From the NCBI GenBank assembly GCA_938045435.1, contig CALIBA010000077.1, positions 1 through 23,256 on the forward strand: a stretch of DNA of 23,256 nucleotides. The letters are read 5' to 3'. The translations under genes and the position numbers were made by a program. Every line of letters begins with the position of its first letter. The first letter of the stretch is position 1. Positions 22,792-23,256 of this stretch are shown here, piece after piece. The stretch is from an uncultured Selenomonas sp. GTDB lineage: Bacteria > Bacillota > Negativicutes > Selenomonadales > Selenomonadaceae. Under the pieces are notes generated by a model. The model ran no database searches. It was not told the DNA's origin and saw nothing but the letters and a program-made list of their open reading frames with translations.

Positions 22792-23256
22792 ATGAATAAT
22801 TTTTCAGCCGAGGTACACGGCTGTCATGTCTATGACGAGACGGGAGCGCTCAGCACCCCTATTTATCTTTCCGCCACATTCCGCCATCCCGCATTCCGCC
22901 AGAGCACAGGCTATGACTATGGGCGCGTGGCAAATCCGACGCGCAGCGCCCTGGAAAAAACCATCGCACTGATCGAAGGAGGCGCACGGGCATGGGCGCT
23001 CTCCTCCGGCATGGCAGCCATCAACCTCGTCTTTGCACTCTGCCGCGCGGGTGACCATGTGCTGCTGCCAGAGGATCTCTATGGAGGCACAGTGCGTCTT
23101 GCCGAGGAGATCTACCGCCACTATGGCATTGACTTTGAATACATTGATATGCGCAATGCAGCACTTGTCCGGGAAAAGATGCGCAAAGAGACGCGGCTTG
23201 TCCTCATCGAAACCCCCTCAAATCCAATGATGTTCATTACAGAAATCCGTGCACTG
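22792..23256 (+). CDS. Cys/Met-metabolism PLP-dependent enzyme, 3' end outside window
   Basis: The frame is open from ATG 22792 (GGGAGG about seven bases upstream) to the window end, 155 codons. It has the cystathionine gamma-synthase/beta-lyase fold start: TPIYLSATF, YDYGRVANPTR (Tyr43 and Arg45 bind the PLP phosphate), SSGMAAI, EDLYGGT and IETPSNP. The Schiff-base lysine lies beyond the window. Methionine gamma-lyase, cystathionine lyase or synthase cannot be told apart here. It is divergent from the UroD-like/ABC operon and shares its control region. Confidence 0.9.
   Translation, partial: MNNFSAEVHGCHVYDETGALSTPIYLSATFRHPAFRQSTGYDYGRVANPTRSALEKTIALIEGGARAWALSSGMAAINLVFALCRAGDHVLLPEDLYGGTVRLAEEIYRHYGIDFEYIDMRNAALVREKMRKETRLVLIETPSNPMMFITEIRAL

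Overview
The window looks like the chromosome of an anaerobic, GC-rich Firmicute with a stack of mobile DNA in its left two thirds. The right third is host-like: lipoproteins, an amino-acid ABC operon and a methyl-transfer-type enzyme. A Negativicutes genus such as Selenomonas or Megasphaera would fit, but this is an impression from protein style and base composition, not proof. The tetracycline-resistance cassette (about 3.0-7.1 kb) is visibly AT-richer than everything around it, so it has a different origin.

Layout. (1) 1-2722: two large serine recombinases with overlapping ends; the first is cut by the window edge and carries a duplicated C-terminal zinc-ribbon module. (2) About 2772 to 15598: an IS30-family insertion sequence that appears to be split. 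Its left inverted repeat and an extended -10 promoter lie at 2773-2835, and its transposase and right inverted repeat lie at 14493-15598. (3) Between these parts sits a mobilizable element of about 11.5 kb. It carries a kinase-gene remnant, a leader/attenuator, a ribosomal-protection tetracycline-resistance gene (tet(32) by elimination), a frameshifted XRE regulator with a membrane tail, and a SAM methyltransferase. Its backbone is Clostridia-type: sigma-like and HTH genes, a terminator, an oriT-like repeat block, MobC, relaxase, a small Cys-rich protein, a replisome-organizer protein, a DnaC-like ATPase, TnpW and a TnpX-type serine recombinase. (4) 15599-16965: a C-terminal gene scrap, a cupin and a lipoprotein. 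(5) 16971-18239, minus strand: a two-part methyltransferase-like protein. (6) 18417-22563, minus strand: a five-gene operon, in transcription order a zinc-motif UroD/MtaA-fold protein, a solute-binding lipoprotein, two permeases and an ATPase, closed by a strong terminator. (7) From 22792, plus strand: a Cys/Met-metabolism PLP enzyme, cut by the window end and divergent from the operon. A perfect palindrome overlaps the operon's -35 box.

How it fits together. The tet element has a relaxase, a candidate oriT and its own serine recombinase, so it could excise and be mobilized by a helper; no type IV secretion genes are present. The tet gene has the conserved leader-peptide and terminator layout of the tet(M) group. 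In the host part, the MtaA-like protein, polar amino-acid transporter and PLP enzyme probably form one co-regulated unit for a sulfur or methylated amino compound. That is the least ordinary biology here, along with the nested IS30/transposon arrangement and the A AAA AAG slip site in the XRE gene.
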